Shown in pieces: positions 42,727-52,421 of a stretch of DNA of 64,000 nucleotides. The notes beneath the pieces are model-generated. The model ran no database searches, was not told the origin of the DNA, and saw only the letters and a list, made by a program, of their open reading frames with translations. A program made the position numbers and the translations under genes. Position 1 is the first letter of the stretch. Each line of letters begins with the position of its first letter. The stretch is from positions 1,488,001 to 1,552,000 of the forward strand of contig NZ_JAIVAC010000001.1 in the NCBI RefSeq assembly GCF_020171655.1, given 5' to 3'. The stretch is from Exiguobacterium aestuarii (lineage in GTDB: Bacteria > Bacillota > Bacilli > Exiguobacteriales > Exiguobacteriaceae).

Positions 42727-45558
42727 TCACGAGCCATCTGCTTGATGAACGAGTTGCATGTAATCGGTGATTCCTTCGTTCCCCGTCACTTCCGTTTCAA
42801 GGGAAGTGAGTTGCGTCTCAATCATCAGGCTCGATTCGTATGCAGCGGCGTATTGGTAAACTCCATTCGTCACTTCCGTCATCCGACGCAAGCGAACGGG
42901 TAAATCCGCTCCAGACGCGAAACGAATGATGAACTCAACCTCGCCATCTAAAGGAAGACGGAGCGCAGCGTAAAAATGAAGATGCTGGTCTGAACGCGAT
43001 GTCAACACAATCGAAGAGATTCCGACCGATACGGGTTGCTCGCGAATCGTCGTGATGGTGATTCCCGCTTGAATGTAGCGATTTGACGCCATCTCGTGGT
43101 CATCGAGCGGGTCGGCGAGCAGTTTCCCGGTATGCATCATCTTCTCGAACACCTCTCCACGGACAGGTGGACTGAACAGATACCCTTGAATCGTTTTGCA
43201 TCCGAGTTGACGCAATAGCAATAAATCATCCATCTGTTCGATACCTTCCACGACGACTTCGAGATCAAATTCTTTTGCCAAGACGACAAGACTATGAATG
43301 ATGGCGCGGGCTTGCTTGTTCTCGGATACGCCGTGACCGAAAATCCGGTCAATCTTGATCGTGTTGACTTGGAATTGTTGCAAATAGGCAAGTGATGAGT
43401 ACCCTTTCCCGAAGTCGTCGAGTGCGAGCTGAATCCCGAGTGCTTTCAGTGAAGAAAAGACGTTCATGATATGGTGCGTTTCATCTAGTTGTGACGTCTC
43501 GGCCACCTCAATTTCAATCCAATCTAACGGGACATCATGTCGCAGACTTGCTCCTTCAAACGTATGCAGCAACTGCTCGTGATACAAGTACTTCGGGGAG
43601 ACGTTCAACGAGATGGGGACCTTTTTCGGTAACGTCGCCAAATAGCGAAACACCTCATCAATCAAATAGTCCGTCAATCGAATGAACAGATTGCTCTCTT
43701 CAGCGAGTGGGATGAAGTCGAGCGGGGACACCACACCCCATGTCGGGTGATCCCACCGCATCAACGCCTCCGCTCCCGTGATTTCTCCCGTCCACGCATT
43801 CACTTTCGGTTGATATAAGAGATAGAATTCATTTCGATCAATGGCGTTCGGCAAGTCACGCAACAATTCGAACCGCTTCAACTCATCGAGATTCATGTGC
43901 GAGGCATACAACGAAATGGGAGCCGCACCCGACTTCCCCGCTCGCCCCATAGCCATATAACTACGGCGAATGAGTGTCGTCTCGTCATCCGCGTCGTTCG
44001 GATAGCGACTGACCCCGATTTGCATATTCGGGTACACGGAATACGGTTCGAGTTGAAAACAGTATTTGGATAAAGTCGTGAGTCGCTTCCCGATTTGAAA
44101 CAACTGTTCATCCTCGTGATGACCCGGCATGATGACGAGATACGTATCCCCGTCCAAATGACCGACGACTGCTTCGTCCGGCACACTCTGGAGCAAGCGA
44201 TGACCCGTTTGAATTCGCCATTCATCGCCATATTCATAACCGAAAGCTCGATTGATGTCCCCAATTCGATTGAACGTGACCGTGAATAGGACGAATGCGA
44301 GCTCCGTCTGAATCAATCGAGTGATGGACTGAAACATCGTCTCGCGGTTCGGAAGATTCGTCATCGGGTCGAATTCAATCAGTCGAAGGACTTTCGCTTC
44401 CTGTTCCCTTACTTCGGTCAAATCGCGAATCAACGCCTGAAACCCACGCACACGTCCCGTCTCGTCATACAGATGCTGACGGAACTCCTGAATCCATTTC
44501 TGCTTCTTTCCGACAAAAATCCGATATTCAAGCTGAACCGGGGTCTCATGACGGGTTTTCTCATTTGCGCGATTAACCTTTTCCAAGTCATCCTGATTGA
44601 TGACAACTTTCCAATAATCCGGGTGGGCATTGAACTGCTTTACCGTGTAACCGAAGATGGATTGAAACTGTCCTGTCGCAAACTCGATTGAGCGCGTATC
44701 ATAACTATAATCACAAATCGCCGTGTCCGAAGCCTCGCATACGCGACGCAACAGTTCATCTTTATCGGTCAATTCATGCTCGATGCGTTGTTGGTCTTTC
44801 GTCGAAAAAAGAACGTACGTGAACACATTCCGTTCGCGAGACAGGGCACCTCGTATCGTTACAGGTAATTCTTCACGTGTCACCTGATGAAGAAGACGAA
44901 TCTCAATCGCGAAGTCTGCCCCTTCCACGGCTGTTCGCAATGTTCGAATTGCTTGTGTAAGTTGTTCCCAGTCATCAGAATGGACAATTTCACGAATTTC
45001 GTTCAACGTCATGTCCTTCAAACGTCGTCTCGAAAGGCCGAGGAATGATGACACTTGAGAAGAGAAAGAAAACGTACCCTCACCAAGATGTGCCTCGATC
45101 ATCATGAGGCCCGGCACTTGTTCAAGCAATTCACGTCCTACTTTCATGATTGCATAACGATTTTGCGTCTCCCATTCCGCGCTCATGTCTTTTACAATCC
45201 CATATACGCCTTGAATGAGTTGATTTTTATAGAGAGGGGTACATGTGACCGCAAGTTTACGTTTTTTCCCTTCATATGTTTTGACTAGTTCAAAATGAAC
45301 CGTTTCCCCGACTAACGCTTGCCGGTGATAAGGTGCAAACTCTTCTGACTCCGCCGGGGAAAGGCCGAGATCGTCAAACAAAAGTCCCATCTTTTCGTTT
45401 GAATCAATCAAGTGACCATTTGTATCGAGTACGTAGATGGCATCAGGATATTGCTCAATCAATAGGGAGTCCACATGAAATGCGGGGATTGTTCCTTTAG
45501 AAAGCATCTCTGTGTCGTCTCCATTGACGCGGTGAATCCACTTCTTGAAAATCGCCAT
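42727..45558 (-). CDS. PAS-GGDEF-EAL(-PilZ-like) cyclic-di-GMP protein
   Basis: A 943-residue cytosolic sensor. Three PAS-like regions (about 25-135, 140-265 and 275-390) precede a GGDEF domain (about 395-560) whose motif reads HLDGDTYL, so it is catalytically degenerate and perhaps regulatory. An EAL domain follows (about 570-810) with TGAEALMRW, SLNVSPKYL, LALDDFGKGYSSLAYL, IKIDRIF and VVVEGIE; all metal ligands look present, so it is a likely phosphodiesterase. The last 120 residues are PilZ-like in position but without a clear RxxxR. The start follows AAAGGAGAGATTGT. Confidence 0.85.
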   Translation of the reverse strand: MAIFKKWIHRVNGDDTEMLSKGTIPAFHVDSLLIEQYPDAIYVLDTNGHLIDSNEKMGLLFDDLGLSPAESEEFAPYHRQALVGETVHFELVKTYEGKKRKLAVTCTPLYKNQLIQGVYGIVKDMSAEWETQNRYAIMKVGRELLEQVPGLMMIEAHLGEGTFSFSSQVSSFLGLSRRRLKDMTLNEIREIVHSDDWEQLTQAIRTLRTAVEGADFAIEIRLLHQVTREELPVTIRGALSRERNVFTYVLFSTKDQQRIEHELTDKDELLRRVCEASDTAICDYSYDTRSIEFATGQFQSIFGYTVKQFNAHPDYWKVVINQDDLEKVNRANEKTRHETPVQLEYRIFVGKKQKWIQEFRQHLYDETGRVRGFQALIRDLTEVREQEAKVLRLIEFDPMTNLPNRETMFQSITRLIQTELAFVLFTVTFNRIGDINRAFGYEYGDEWRIQTGHRLLQSVPDEAVVGHLDGDTYLVIMPGHHEDEQLFQIGKRLTTLSKYCFQLEPYSVYPNMQIGVSRYPNDADDETTLIRRSYMAMGRAGKSGAAPISLYASHMNLDELKRFELLRDLPNAIDRNEFYLLYQPKVNAWTGEITGAEALMRWDHPTWGVVSPLDFIPLAEESNLFIRLTDYLIDEVFRYLATLPKKVPISLNVSPKYLYHEQLLHTFEGASLRHDVPLDWIEIEVAETSQLDETHHIMNVFSSLKALGIQLALDDFGKGYSSLAYLQQFQVNTIKIDRIFGHGVSENKQARAIIHSLVVLAKEFDLEVVVEGIEQMDDLLLLRQLGCKTIQGYLFSPPVRGEVFEKMMHTGKLLADPLDDHEMASNRYIQAGITITTIREQPVSVGISSIVLTSRSDQHLHFYAALRLPLDGEVEFIIRFASGADLPVRLRRMTEVTNGVYQYAAAYESSLMIETQLTSLETEVTGNEGITDYMQLVHQADGS

Positions 45559-45668
45559 ACAATCTCTCCTTTCGAAAGAGATGGAAATTCCAAACGTAAA
45601 CTCTCGCGTTCATACAAAAAGACTAGTTTTAAAACATTAATTACCAATTACCCATAATTGTGCCATAA

Positions 45669-45696
45669 GAAAACCCCACTTGTTTGCAAGTGGGGT
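45669..45696 (-). terminator. terminator of pullulanase gene
   Basis: ACCCCACTTG-TTTG-CAAGTGGGGT perfect 10-bp stem with TTTTC tail on the minus strand. Confidence 0.8.
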
Positions 45697-45703
45697 CAAT
45701 GAA

Positions 45704-48625
45704 TTAGTTACGCTCGAGGACAAACGTATGGTATGCAGGGACTGTGACTCTGCCAGTCGTACGTTTGATCGTCTTCGTTCCAGCGCGGTCCCCGTCGACA
45801 ATCACGTTCCACGTTCCTTTTGGAAGTTTCACGGATACAGCGTTCGGGTTTGCGTTATGTGTGATGTACAAGTCGTTCTTTTGTCCTGGTGCGTCTTCAT
45901 CAATCAAGTACGTGATGACGTTCGCCTCAGACTTGTAGAATTTCAAGAAGCGCTTCACATCAGTCGCTTTCGTCATGCGGAGTCCAGGGTTGGCTTTGCG
46001 CATCTCAATCAAGCCTTTCATGTATTGGACATCCGCCTTACGGTCGGCTGCCCGTTTCCAGTCGAGCTGGTTGATTGAGTCCGGTGATTTGTACGAGTTA
46101 TGGTCGCCGTCTTTCGTACGCATGAACTCCTGGCCAGCGTGAAGGAATGTCGTACCTTGGCTCGTCAACAAAATGCTTGAAGCGAGACGATGCATGTCGG
46201 TACGCACTTCTTCAGAAGCTTCCGGATTCGTCAATTCTAACTTGTCCCAAAGCGTATGATTGTCGTGTGCTTCGACATATGTGATCGCTTGCGTCGGCTC
46301 TTTCGTGAAGCCTTTGATCATGTCGTTATACGTGATTTCACCGACGATTCCTGTCTTCACGCGGTTCTCCATACCTTCTTTTCCGTTGATGAAGCCATTG
46401 TCCTCATCGTAGAAGACGCTACCTTTCAATCCATCACGGATGTTGTCATTAAAGTGAGCAACACCAGGCATGTCGTAGGCGTTCTTTTGGTTCGCTTTGA
46501 GTTCGGCGTCAAGTGGCGTGCCGAGATCCCAGCCTTCACCAAAGACGAGAATCGATTTGTCGACTTTATTCAATTCCGCACGAACTTTGTTCATCGTATC
46601 GACATCGTGGATTCCCATCAAGTCGAAGCGGAAGCCGTCCCAATGGTATTCTTTTGCCCAGTAGACGACTGAATCGACAATGAGTTTTTGCATCATCGCA
46701 CGCTCAGACGCTGTATCGTTCCCGACACCTGTTCCGTTTGCGAAGTCGCCACCTGCCGTATAACGGTAGTAGTAACCCGGTACGATTTTGTGAAGGTTAG
46801 ATGCTTGCGCGTCGAACATGTGGTTGTAGACAACGTCCATGACGGCACGTAAGTTGTTGTCATGTAGCCCTTGAATCATTTCTTTCATCTGACTGATCCG
46901 CACTTTGGCATCGTACGGATTCGTCGAATACGATCCTTCTGGTGCGTTGTAGTTTTTCGGGTCGTAGCCCCAGTTGTATGTTGCCGTCGGGTTCGTTTCG
47001 TCGACAGAAGCCGTGTTGTAGTCATAGACCGGAATGAACTGGACGTGTGTCACGCCAAGGTCTTTGACGTGGTCGAGTCCCGTCTTCGTCGCTGTCTTTT
47101 TCCCGTTCTCAATCAAGCGAGTTCCTGGTTGAACGACACCGAGGTATTTGCCTTTATGGCGGATTCCTGAATCGTATGTGTTCGATGTGACATCAAAAAT
47201 TGAGAAGTCGCGGACGTGTGTCTCATAGATGATGGCGTCCGTCGCGTTTTTCAATTTCGGCTTCATCGAGTTCCAACGTTTCGGATCTGTTTCTTTCAAG
47301 TCGACGATGACCCCTTGGTCACCATTTACACCGACAGCTGTCGCATACGGATCGACCGCACGGACTTTCCCTGTCGCATGTGTCACTTGATACGTATACC
47401 CGACACCGTCGAGGTCGCCGCGTACTTCAGCCACCCACGTGCCACGTTCCCCACGTTTCATTTGAATGACTTTTTTCAAGTCTTTGTCATTCGCTGGTCG
47501 GTCTTTCGGCATGTTCCATAGCTCGAGCTCGACTTGCTGAGCTGTCGGTGCCCAAAGAACAAATTGAGTTTTTGATTTTTGGTACGTGATGCCGAGTTTT
47601 CCATTATAGGCATACTTCGCATCAAACTCTTTTGAACGAAGTACTTTTCCTGCTTGAAGCGTCTGTTCACCAAACTCAGGATGTGAGGCTTTGATGACTT
47701 TTGCTAAATCGATATCTTCTTTGAATTCGATTGTGACTGACTTGTCACCAGCCTTTGTGATGGCAGCGACAGTTGCACCATCTACCGTCACTTCATCGAT
47801 GAACGCATCCGTAATGACGCGGTTCGTCGTGAGTGTTGCTTGACGGAACGTGTCCGCTGAGAATGAGACGAGTTTCGGTGAGCGATCGATTTCAGGCTCT
47901 GAATAGTAAATCGTCGAATCGCCTTCAACGAGCCAAATTTCTTTCGCTGAACCAAGAACGAAACGGTCTTCCCCATCTTTCTCCGTCCATTCTCCTTTTT
48001 TCGTGATTAAGCCCATAAGTTTTTTCGACTCTGGGTTGGCGAGCTTGACGTTCGCCACGCCACCGAATGCATCCGTCTCGTCAAACGCGATGCTCTGACC
48101 GTCCCCACCGTCTGGCCAAGCCCATAGGCCCCAGTCCGTGTATGTATTGTCGTAACGGAAATAGTGAACTTTCATATCAATCTCCGTTGAAGCCGTCTCC
48201 CCGTCCGGGTTCGACGTATAAATCTGCGGATCACCTGACTTGATCCACACTTCTGCGACACCATTTTGAATCATGTCGCTCGTGATGAAGCGGTCGTTCT
48301 CTGACCCTTTATCTTTGTCCCAGTTGTCCGTTCGAACGATGAGACCAATTTTTTCAGGTGAATCGACCGGGAATTCGTAAGCCGCCACCTTTCCGAATGC
48401 ATCTTCCCCATTAAATGTGAAGCCTTTGTTCGGGAAGTAATCTGGGCCATTCGCCCAAAGCCATAAGTTCCAATCCTTTTCGTTATCCGGCGCCTCTTGA
48501 TAATGGACGACGACGAGTGTCGACTTCCCTTTATCCAAAGCGGACGTCGGCATCGGAAACATTGACAGAATTAGTGCAAACGTTAGCACAACTGCCCATA
48601 CGGGTTTCCATTGCTTTTTGACCAT
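45704..48625 (-). CDS. pulA: secreted type I pullulanase
   Basis: Debranches pullulan and limit dextrins at alpha-1,6 bonds. The 973-residue protein has a signal peptide (residues 1-28, ending PTSA). Two CBM41/PUD starch-binding domains follow (LVVVHYQEAPDNEKDWNLWLW and DMKVHYFRYDNTYTDWGLWAW), then an Ig-like module, a CBM48 domain (GKLGITYQKS...), and the GH13 catalytic domain with YNWGYDPKNYNAPEGSY, nucleophile in DGFRFDLMG, acid/base in VFGEGWDLG and EAHDNHTLWD. No wall anchor, so it is released. Start 48625 follows AAGGAGGG. Regulated by two cre boxes (see below). Confidence 0.95.
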   Translation of the reverse strand: MVKKQWKPVWAVVLTFALILSMFPMPTSALDKGKSTLVVVHYQEAPDNEKDWNLWLWANGPDYFPNKGFTFNGEDAFGKVAAYEFPVDSPEKIGLIVRTDNWDKDKGSENDRFITSDMIQNGVAEVWIKSGDPQIYTSNPDGETASTEIDMKVHYFRYDNTYTDWGLWAWPDGGDGQSIAFDETDAFGGVANVKLANPESKKLMGLITKKGEWTEKDGEDRFVLGSAKEIWLVEGDSTIYYSEPEIDRSPKLVSFSADTFRQATLTTNRVITDAFIDEVTVDGATVAAITKAGDKSVTIEFKEDIDLAKVIKASHPEFGEQTLQAGKVLRSKEFDAKYAYNGKLGITYQKSKTQFVLWAPTAQQVELELWNMPKDRPANDKDLKKVIQMKRGERGTWVAEVRGDLDGVGYTYQVTHATGKVRAVDPYATAVGVNGDQGVIVDLKETDPKRWNSMKPKLKNATDAIIYETHVRDFSIFDVTSNTYDSGIRHKGKYLGVVQPGTRLIENGKKTATKTGLDHVKDLGVTHVQFIPVYDYNTASVDETNPTATYNWGYDPKNYNAPEGSYSTNPYDAKVRISQMKEMIQGLHDNNLRAVMDVVYNHMFDAQASNLHKIVPGYYYRYTAGGDFANGTGVGNDTASERAMMQKLIVDSVVYWAKEYHWDGFRFDLMGIHDVDTMNKVRAELNKVDKSILVFGEGWDLGTPLDAELKANQKNAYDMPGVAHFNDNIRDGLKGSVFYDEDNGFINGKEGMENRVKTGIVGEITYNDMIKGFTKEPTQAITYVEAHDNHTLWDKLELTNPEASEEVRTDMHRLASSILLTSQGTTFLHAGQEFMRTKDGDHNSYKSPDSINQLDWKRAADRKADVQYMKGLIEMRKANPGLRMTKATDVKRFLKFYKSEANVITYLIDEDAPGQKNDLYITHNANPNAVSVKLPKGTWNVIVDGDRAGTKTIKRTTGRVTVPAYHTFVLERN

Positions 48626-48653
48626 GAGGGTCCCTCCTTGTAGCACTATTTTG

Positions 48654-48667
48654 AGAAAACGCTTACA
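48654..48667 (-). promoter_or_regulatory. cre box 1 of pullulanase gene
   Basis: AGAAAACGCTTACA matches 13 of 14 cre positions and lies near the predicted transcription start. Confidence 0.65.
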
Positions 48668-48672
48668 CAAAA

Positions 48673-48701
48673 ATTGTAAACGGTTTCCTTTAGCGAAGCA
48701 A
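48673..48701 (-). promoter_or_regulatory. promoter of pullulanase gene
   Basis: Minus strand TTGCTT (48696-48701), 17-base spacer, TACAAT (48673-48678). The -10 and spacer overlap the second cre box. Confidence 0.65.
48675..48688 (-). promoter_or_regulatory. cre box 2 of pullulanase gene
   Basis: TGTAAACGGTTTCC matches 13 of 14 cre positions and overlaps the -10 and spacer of the promoter, so CcpA binding would block RNA polymerase directly. Confidence 0.6.
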
Positions 48702-48762
48702 CGTTATTTTAGAAAAGGGTCAATTGGCATCATTCTTCTTACAGATTGTCTAAGGACAATGA

Positions 48763-48802
48763 ACTAAAAAGACGGATGCCGATTATCATCGCGGAATCCG
48801 TC
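48763..48802 (-). terminator. terminator of the 189-aa gene
   Basis: GACGGAT-GCCG / CGCGG-AATCCGTC hairpin with T5 on the minus strand, starting at the stop codon of the gene at 48801. Confidence 0.75.
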
Positions 48803-49370
48803 AGAGCTTATTCCATTCCTCGAGTGACTCCAAATACCACCGATAGCTTATCTTGATTTCTTCGTCTGTCAAATCGGCTGGCAAAAGCGAACGTGGCACG
48901 AGACCTGTGAACTTGGCGCCTCCGACATGCGCAAAAATATAAGAGCCGACTTGCTCCGACATGTATCTCGTCAAAAAGCCGGTCACATACTTTCCATCCT
49001 TGCTCTCGAAGACGATGTCGAGTCGACGTCCTTCCTGTTCATCGATGATCAGCTGGTTGTATCGCCGGTGTTCTTCGTCCTTATGCTTATACACCGTCCC
49101 ACGTCTTGCGTTGTCATCAATCTCCCACTGATGGTCTTTTCTCTCTTTCGCCGTGAAGATTTTCTCGAGTATTCTTGGGTCATCAATCGTTAAGCAACAA
49201 AAGATATGTTCATACGAGAGTTGATCGTCGTTTACCAAATCCATGATGTCCGTCTTCGGGATGATTCTTGCCTTATAGCGCACCATCACGCGACGGACGA
49301 CCTCTTCTTTATCAAAAATCAACCACTTCTTCCGACGTTCAAACTTTTCATGTAGCATCTTATAATTCAT
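48801..49370 (-). CDS. hypothetical protein (189 aa)
   Basis: No family recognised. The sequence is basic and has two charged stretches (KFERRKKWLIFDKEEVVRRV and FTAKERKDHQWEIDDNARR). No signal peptide or membrane helix. The ATG at 49370 follows GTGAGGTGAG; the longer frame has no better site. It lies 60 bases downstream of the CoA-disulfide reductase gene, with a T6 stretch between, so read-through from the ars operon is possible but not shown. Confidence 0.55.
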   Translation of the reverse strand: MNYKMLHEKFERRKKWLIFDKEEVVRRVMVRYKARIIPKTDIMDLVNDDQLSYEHIFCCLTIDDPRILEKIFTAKERKDHQWEIDDNARRGTVYKHKDEEHRRYNQLIIDEQEGRRLDIVFESKDGKYVTGFLTRYMSEQVGSYIFAHVGGAKFTGLVPRSLLPADLTDEEIKISYRWYLESLEEWNKL

Positions 49371-49430
49371 ACGACTCACCTCACGTTTCAGCATATCAAA
49401 AAACGACGCCCGCAATGGACGCCGCCTTAT

Positions 49431-51089
49431 TCAGTTCCCGTATTTTTTGAACAACTGATAGTTCTTATTCCCGCCTGACAAGTTGTAGACGTCGGTGAAT
49501 CCGAGGTTACGAAGCACGTTTTGCGCCGCGTTCCCTGTCACCCCGCCGTTACAATAGACGACTGTCGGCTTGTTCTTGTCCATCTCTTTCGCCGCTTCCC
49601 GCAAATTGCCGAGTGGGACGTTGACCGCACAATCGACACACGCTTTCTCGAACTGTGCTGCTTTCCGCGTATCAATGATTTGCATGTCTTCCCCTGCATC
49701 GATTCGTGTCTGCAGCTCGGCTGGTGTGATGAGTCGTGCCGCCTTGTCGATACTGTTCGAAAGGACCATCCCTGTATACATGACCGGATCTTTCGTCGTC
49801 GAGAATGGCGGTGCGTATGCGAGGTCGAGGTGGAACAAGTCATCCACTTTCGCCTTCAGTGTGATGGCCGTGACGAAGACGTCGATTCGTTTGTCGACTC
49901 CTTCGAACCCGACGATTTGAATGCCGAGCAATTGACGCGTCGAACGGTCTGCGACCGCTTTGATTGTCATGTCTTTTCCACCCATATAGGCAGGCTTATC
50001 CGGTTTTGTGTTGTGGAGCACTTCGATGTCATATCCGTGTTCGCGTGCTTCCTTCTCGGAAAGACCTGTTTGCGCCACAGAAAGTCCGAACACTTTGAAG
50101 ATACCCGTTCCGAGAATACCGCGATGCTCGAGATGACCGCCCGTGATCACGTCCCCAGCGGTCCGCCCCATCTTGTTCGCTGTCGAACCGAGCGGGCGCC
50201 AGATTGGTTTCCCCGTCACGATGGAGAAGCTCTCCGCGACGTCTCCGGCCGCATACACGTCCGGGATGTTCGTTTCCATACGTTCATTGACGGCAATCGC
50301 TCCCGTCTCACCTAGTTCAACTCCCATATTCATCGCAAGTTCGACGTTCGGACGGACCCCGACCGATAAGATGACGAAGTCAGTTTCGATCGTCTTGCCG
50401 CTCTCCGTGACGACACGTTCTACATGTCCATCACCGACAAGTTCCGTCACTGTCTCCCCGAGCATGAGTTCGATTCCGTTCTTCTCGAGGTGTTCCTCGA
50501 CGCGGCACGCCATGTCTTTATCGAGTGGTGGCATCACCTGCGGCACGCGCTCGATGATTGTCACGTCCACACCGCGTAGCTTCAACTGTTCGGCCATCTC
50601 CAAACCGATGAAGCCGGCACCGATGATGGTCGCATGTTTCGGGCTCGTCGAATCGACGAACGACCGTGTCGCTTCAGCGTGCTGAATGTTTCGGATTGGG
50701 AAGACGTTATCCGATTTCACACCCGGAATCGGGGGAATGATGCTCGTCGCCCCTGTTGCGAGGACGAGGACGTCATACGCGTCCGTGAACGTGTCACCCG
50801 TCTCCAAGTTTTCAACCGTCACCGTCTTTGCGTCCTTGTCGACCGTCGTCACGTTATGACGCGTCATGACGTCGATGTTGTAGCGTTTCTTGAAGAACGC
50901 CGCGTCACGTGGTGTCAAATCGTCACGTGATTCTACTTCTCCACCGACGTAGTACGGAATGCCACAACCTGAATACGAGATATCATAATCACGGTCGTAA
51001 ATCGTAATCTGGGCGTCCTCGTTATTCCGACGCGCTTTCGCTGCGACCGATGTCCCGGCAGCAACGGATCCAATGATGACTAGTTTCAT
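49431..51089 (-). CDS. CoA-disulfide reductase / rhodanese fusion
   Basis: A 552-residue flavoprotein of the CoADR-Rhd type. The N-terminal FAD segment IIGSVAAGTSVAAKARR leads to the redox cysteine in SYSGCGIPYYVGG (about residue 42). The NAD(P)H motif AGFIGLEMAEQL lies at about 158-169 and the second FAD motif is NIPDVYAAGDVAE. The C-terminal rhodanese domain (about 460-552) has VVYCNGGVTGNA. It reduces CoA disulfides or persulfides. Start at the ATG 51089 after AAGGAG. Last gene of the ars operon by position, which suggests a role in thiol repair during arsenic stress. Confidence 0.9.
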   Translation of the reverse strand: MKLVIIGSVAAGTSVAAKARRNNEDAQITIYDRDYDISYSGCGIPYYVGGEVESRDDLTPRDAAFFKKRYNIDVMTRHNVTTVDKDAKTVTVENLETGDTFTDAYDVLVLATGATSIIPPIPGVKSDNVFPIRNIQHAEATRSFVDSTSPKHATIIGAGFIGLEMAEQLKLRGVDVTIIERVPQVMPPLDKDMACRVEEHLEKNGIELMLGETVTELVGDGHVERVVTESGKTIETDFVILSVGVRPNVELAMNMGVELGETGAIAVNERMETNIPDVYAAGDVAESFSIVTGKPIWRPLGSTANKMGRTAGDVITGGHLEHRGILGTGIFKVFGLSVAQTGLSEKEAREHGYDIEVLHNTKPDKPAYMGGKDMTIKAVADRSTRQLLGIQIVGFEGVDKRIDVFVTAITLKAKVDDLFHLDLAYAPPFSTTKDPVMYTGMVLSNSIDKAARLITPAELQTRIDAGEDMQIIDTRKAAQFEKACVDCAVNVPLGNLREAAKEMDKNKPTVVYCNGGVTGNAAQNVLRNLGFTDVYNLSGGNKNYQLFKKYGN

Positions 51090-51101
51090 ATAACCCACTC
51101 C

Positions 51102-52388
51102 TTAATAAAGTAATAAGCTGATATATAGGCCGAGCAATGTGATGGCCAGTGTCGGAATCGTCAAGATGATCCCGACTTTGAAATACTCACCCCATCCGAT
51201 CTTAAGGCCTTTCGTACGGAGCACATGGAGCCAAAGAAGCGTCGCAAGTGATCCAATCGGGGTGATCTTCGGTCCAAGGTCGGACCCGATGACGTTCGCA
51301 TAGATTAACGCTTCCCGAATCTGACCGGTCGTATGCGTCAAGTCGATGGCGAGCGCATCAATCATGACGGTCGGCATGTTGTTCATGACCGATGACAAGA
51401 TGGCAGCCAAGAAGCCCATCCCGAACGTCGCACTGAATGCATTCACTGCAAACCAATCAATGAAGTTGGCGAGTACTTGTGTCAGTCCCGCGTTTTGTAA
51501 ACCGTAAACGACGATATACATCCCGAGCGAGAAAAAGACGATGGCCCACGGTGCACCTTTTACGACTTGAGTCGTCTCTACCGCAGATGATCGATTCGCC
51601 ATCACGAGGAAGAACAAGGCGATGACACCGGCAACAAGTGAGACCGGGATTCCGAGTAAGTCACTCGTGAAGTAACCGATGACTAGCAAAGCGAGTACGA
51701 CCCACGATAAGCGGAACATCGTATGGTCTTTGATGACTGACGCTGGTTCAGCCAACTGAGACGCGTCATATTGTTTCGGGATGTCTTTTTTGAAATAGAG
51801 ATACAAGACGAGCAGACTACCTGCGACTGCGAACACGTTGACGAATACCATCCGCGCCGCATACTCGGCAAACCCGATACCAAAGAAGTCAGCCGAGACG
51901 ATATTGACCAAGTTCGAGACGATGAACGGGAGACTTGCTGTGTCGGCGATGAAGCCGGATGCCATGACATATGCCAACACGACCGCGTCCGGCAGTTTGA
52001 GTGCCCGCACCATCGCTAAAACGATTGGTGTCAAAATGAGTGCGGCTCCGTCGTTCGCGAACAATGCCGCGACGAGCGCGCCAAGTAAGGTGATATAGAC
52101 AAATAGCTTCACCCCACCGCCTTTAGCGATTCGTGCCATATGTAAAGCGGCCCATTCAAAAAATCCAATCTCATCTAAAATGAGTGAGATCAAAATCACG
52201 GCGATAAACGTGAATGTCGCGTTCCAGATGATGCCCCATACCGTTCCGACGTCATCTAGGTTGACAACGCCCGAAAGGAGAGCGATGACGGCCATCCCCA
52301 TCGCCGAGTAACCGATGCCGAGGCCTTTCGGTTGCTTGATGATGAGAAAGAGCGTCACCAAAAAAATTAAACTAGCAATCCACTGCAC
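51102..52388 (-). CDS. arsB: arsenite efflux pump ArsB
   Basis: A 428-residue integral membrane transporter that expels As(III) and Sb(III), alone or driven by ArsA. It has 11-12 hydrophobic helices; the family segments [15 protein letters not shown], the [25 protein letters not shown] stretch and the [14 protein letters not shown] segment fit ArsB. The GTG at 52388 follows GGAGG by eight bases; the upstream TTG is less likely. It follows the IscA-like gene by 33 bases. Confidence 0.95.
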   Translation of the reverse strand: MQWIASLIFLVTLFLIIKQPKGLGIGYSAMGMAVIALLSGVVNLDDVGTVWGIIWNATFTFIAVILISLILDEIGFFEWAALHMARIAKGGGVKLFVYITLLGALVAALFANDGAALILTPIVLAMVRALKLPDAVVLAYVMASGFIADTASLPFIVSNLVNIVSADFFGIGFAEYAARMVFVNVFAVAGSLLVLYLYFKKDIPKQYDASQLAEPASVIKDHTMFRLSWVVLALLVIGYFTSDLLGIPVSLVAGVIALFFLVMANRSSAVETTQVVKGAPWAIVFFSLGMYIVVYGLQNAGLTQVLANFIDWFAVNAFSATFGMGFLAAILSSVMNNMPTVMIDALAIDLTHTTGQIREALIYANVIGSDLGPKITPIGSLATLLWLHVLRTKGLKIGWGEYFKVGIILTIPTLAITLLGLYISLLLY

Positions 52389-52421
52389 AATGAGTTCCTC
52401 CAATAATCTCTATTTATTCTT

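Noticed and set aside
49521-50315. A 264-codon frame opposite the CoA-disulfide reductase gene
   Set aside because: It is rich in Arg/His/Cys, as expected of an antisense shadow, and covers conserved FAD and NAD motifs of the true gene.
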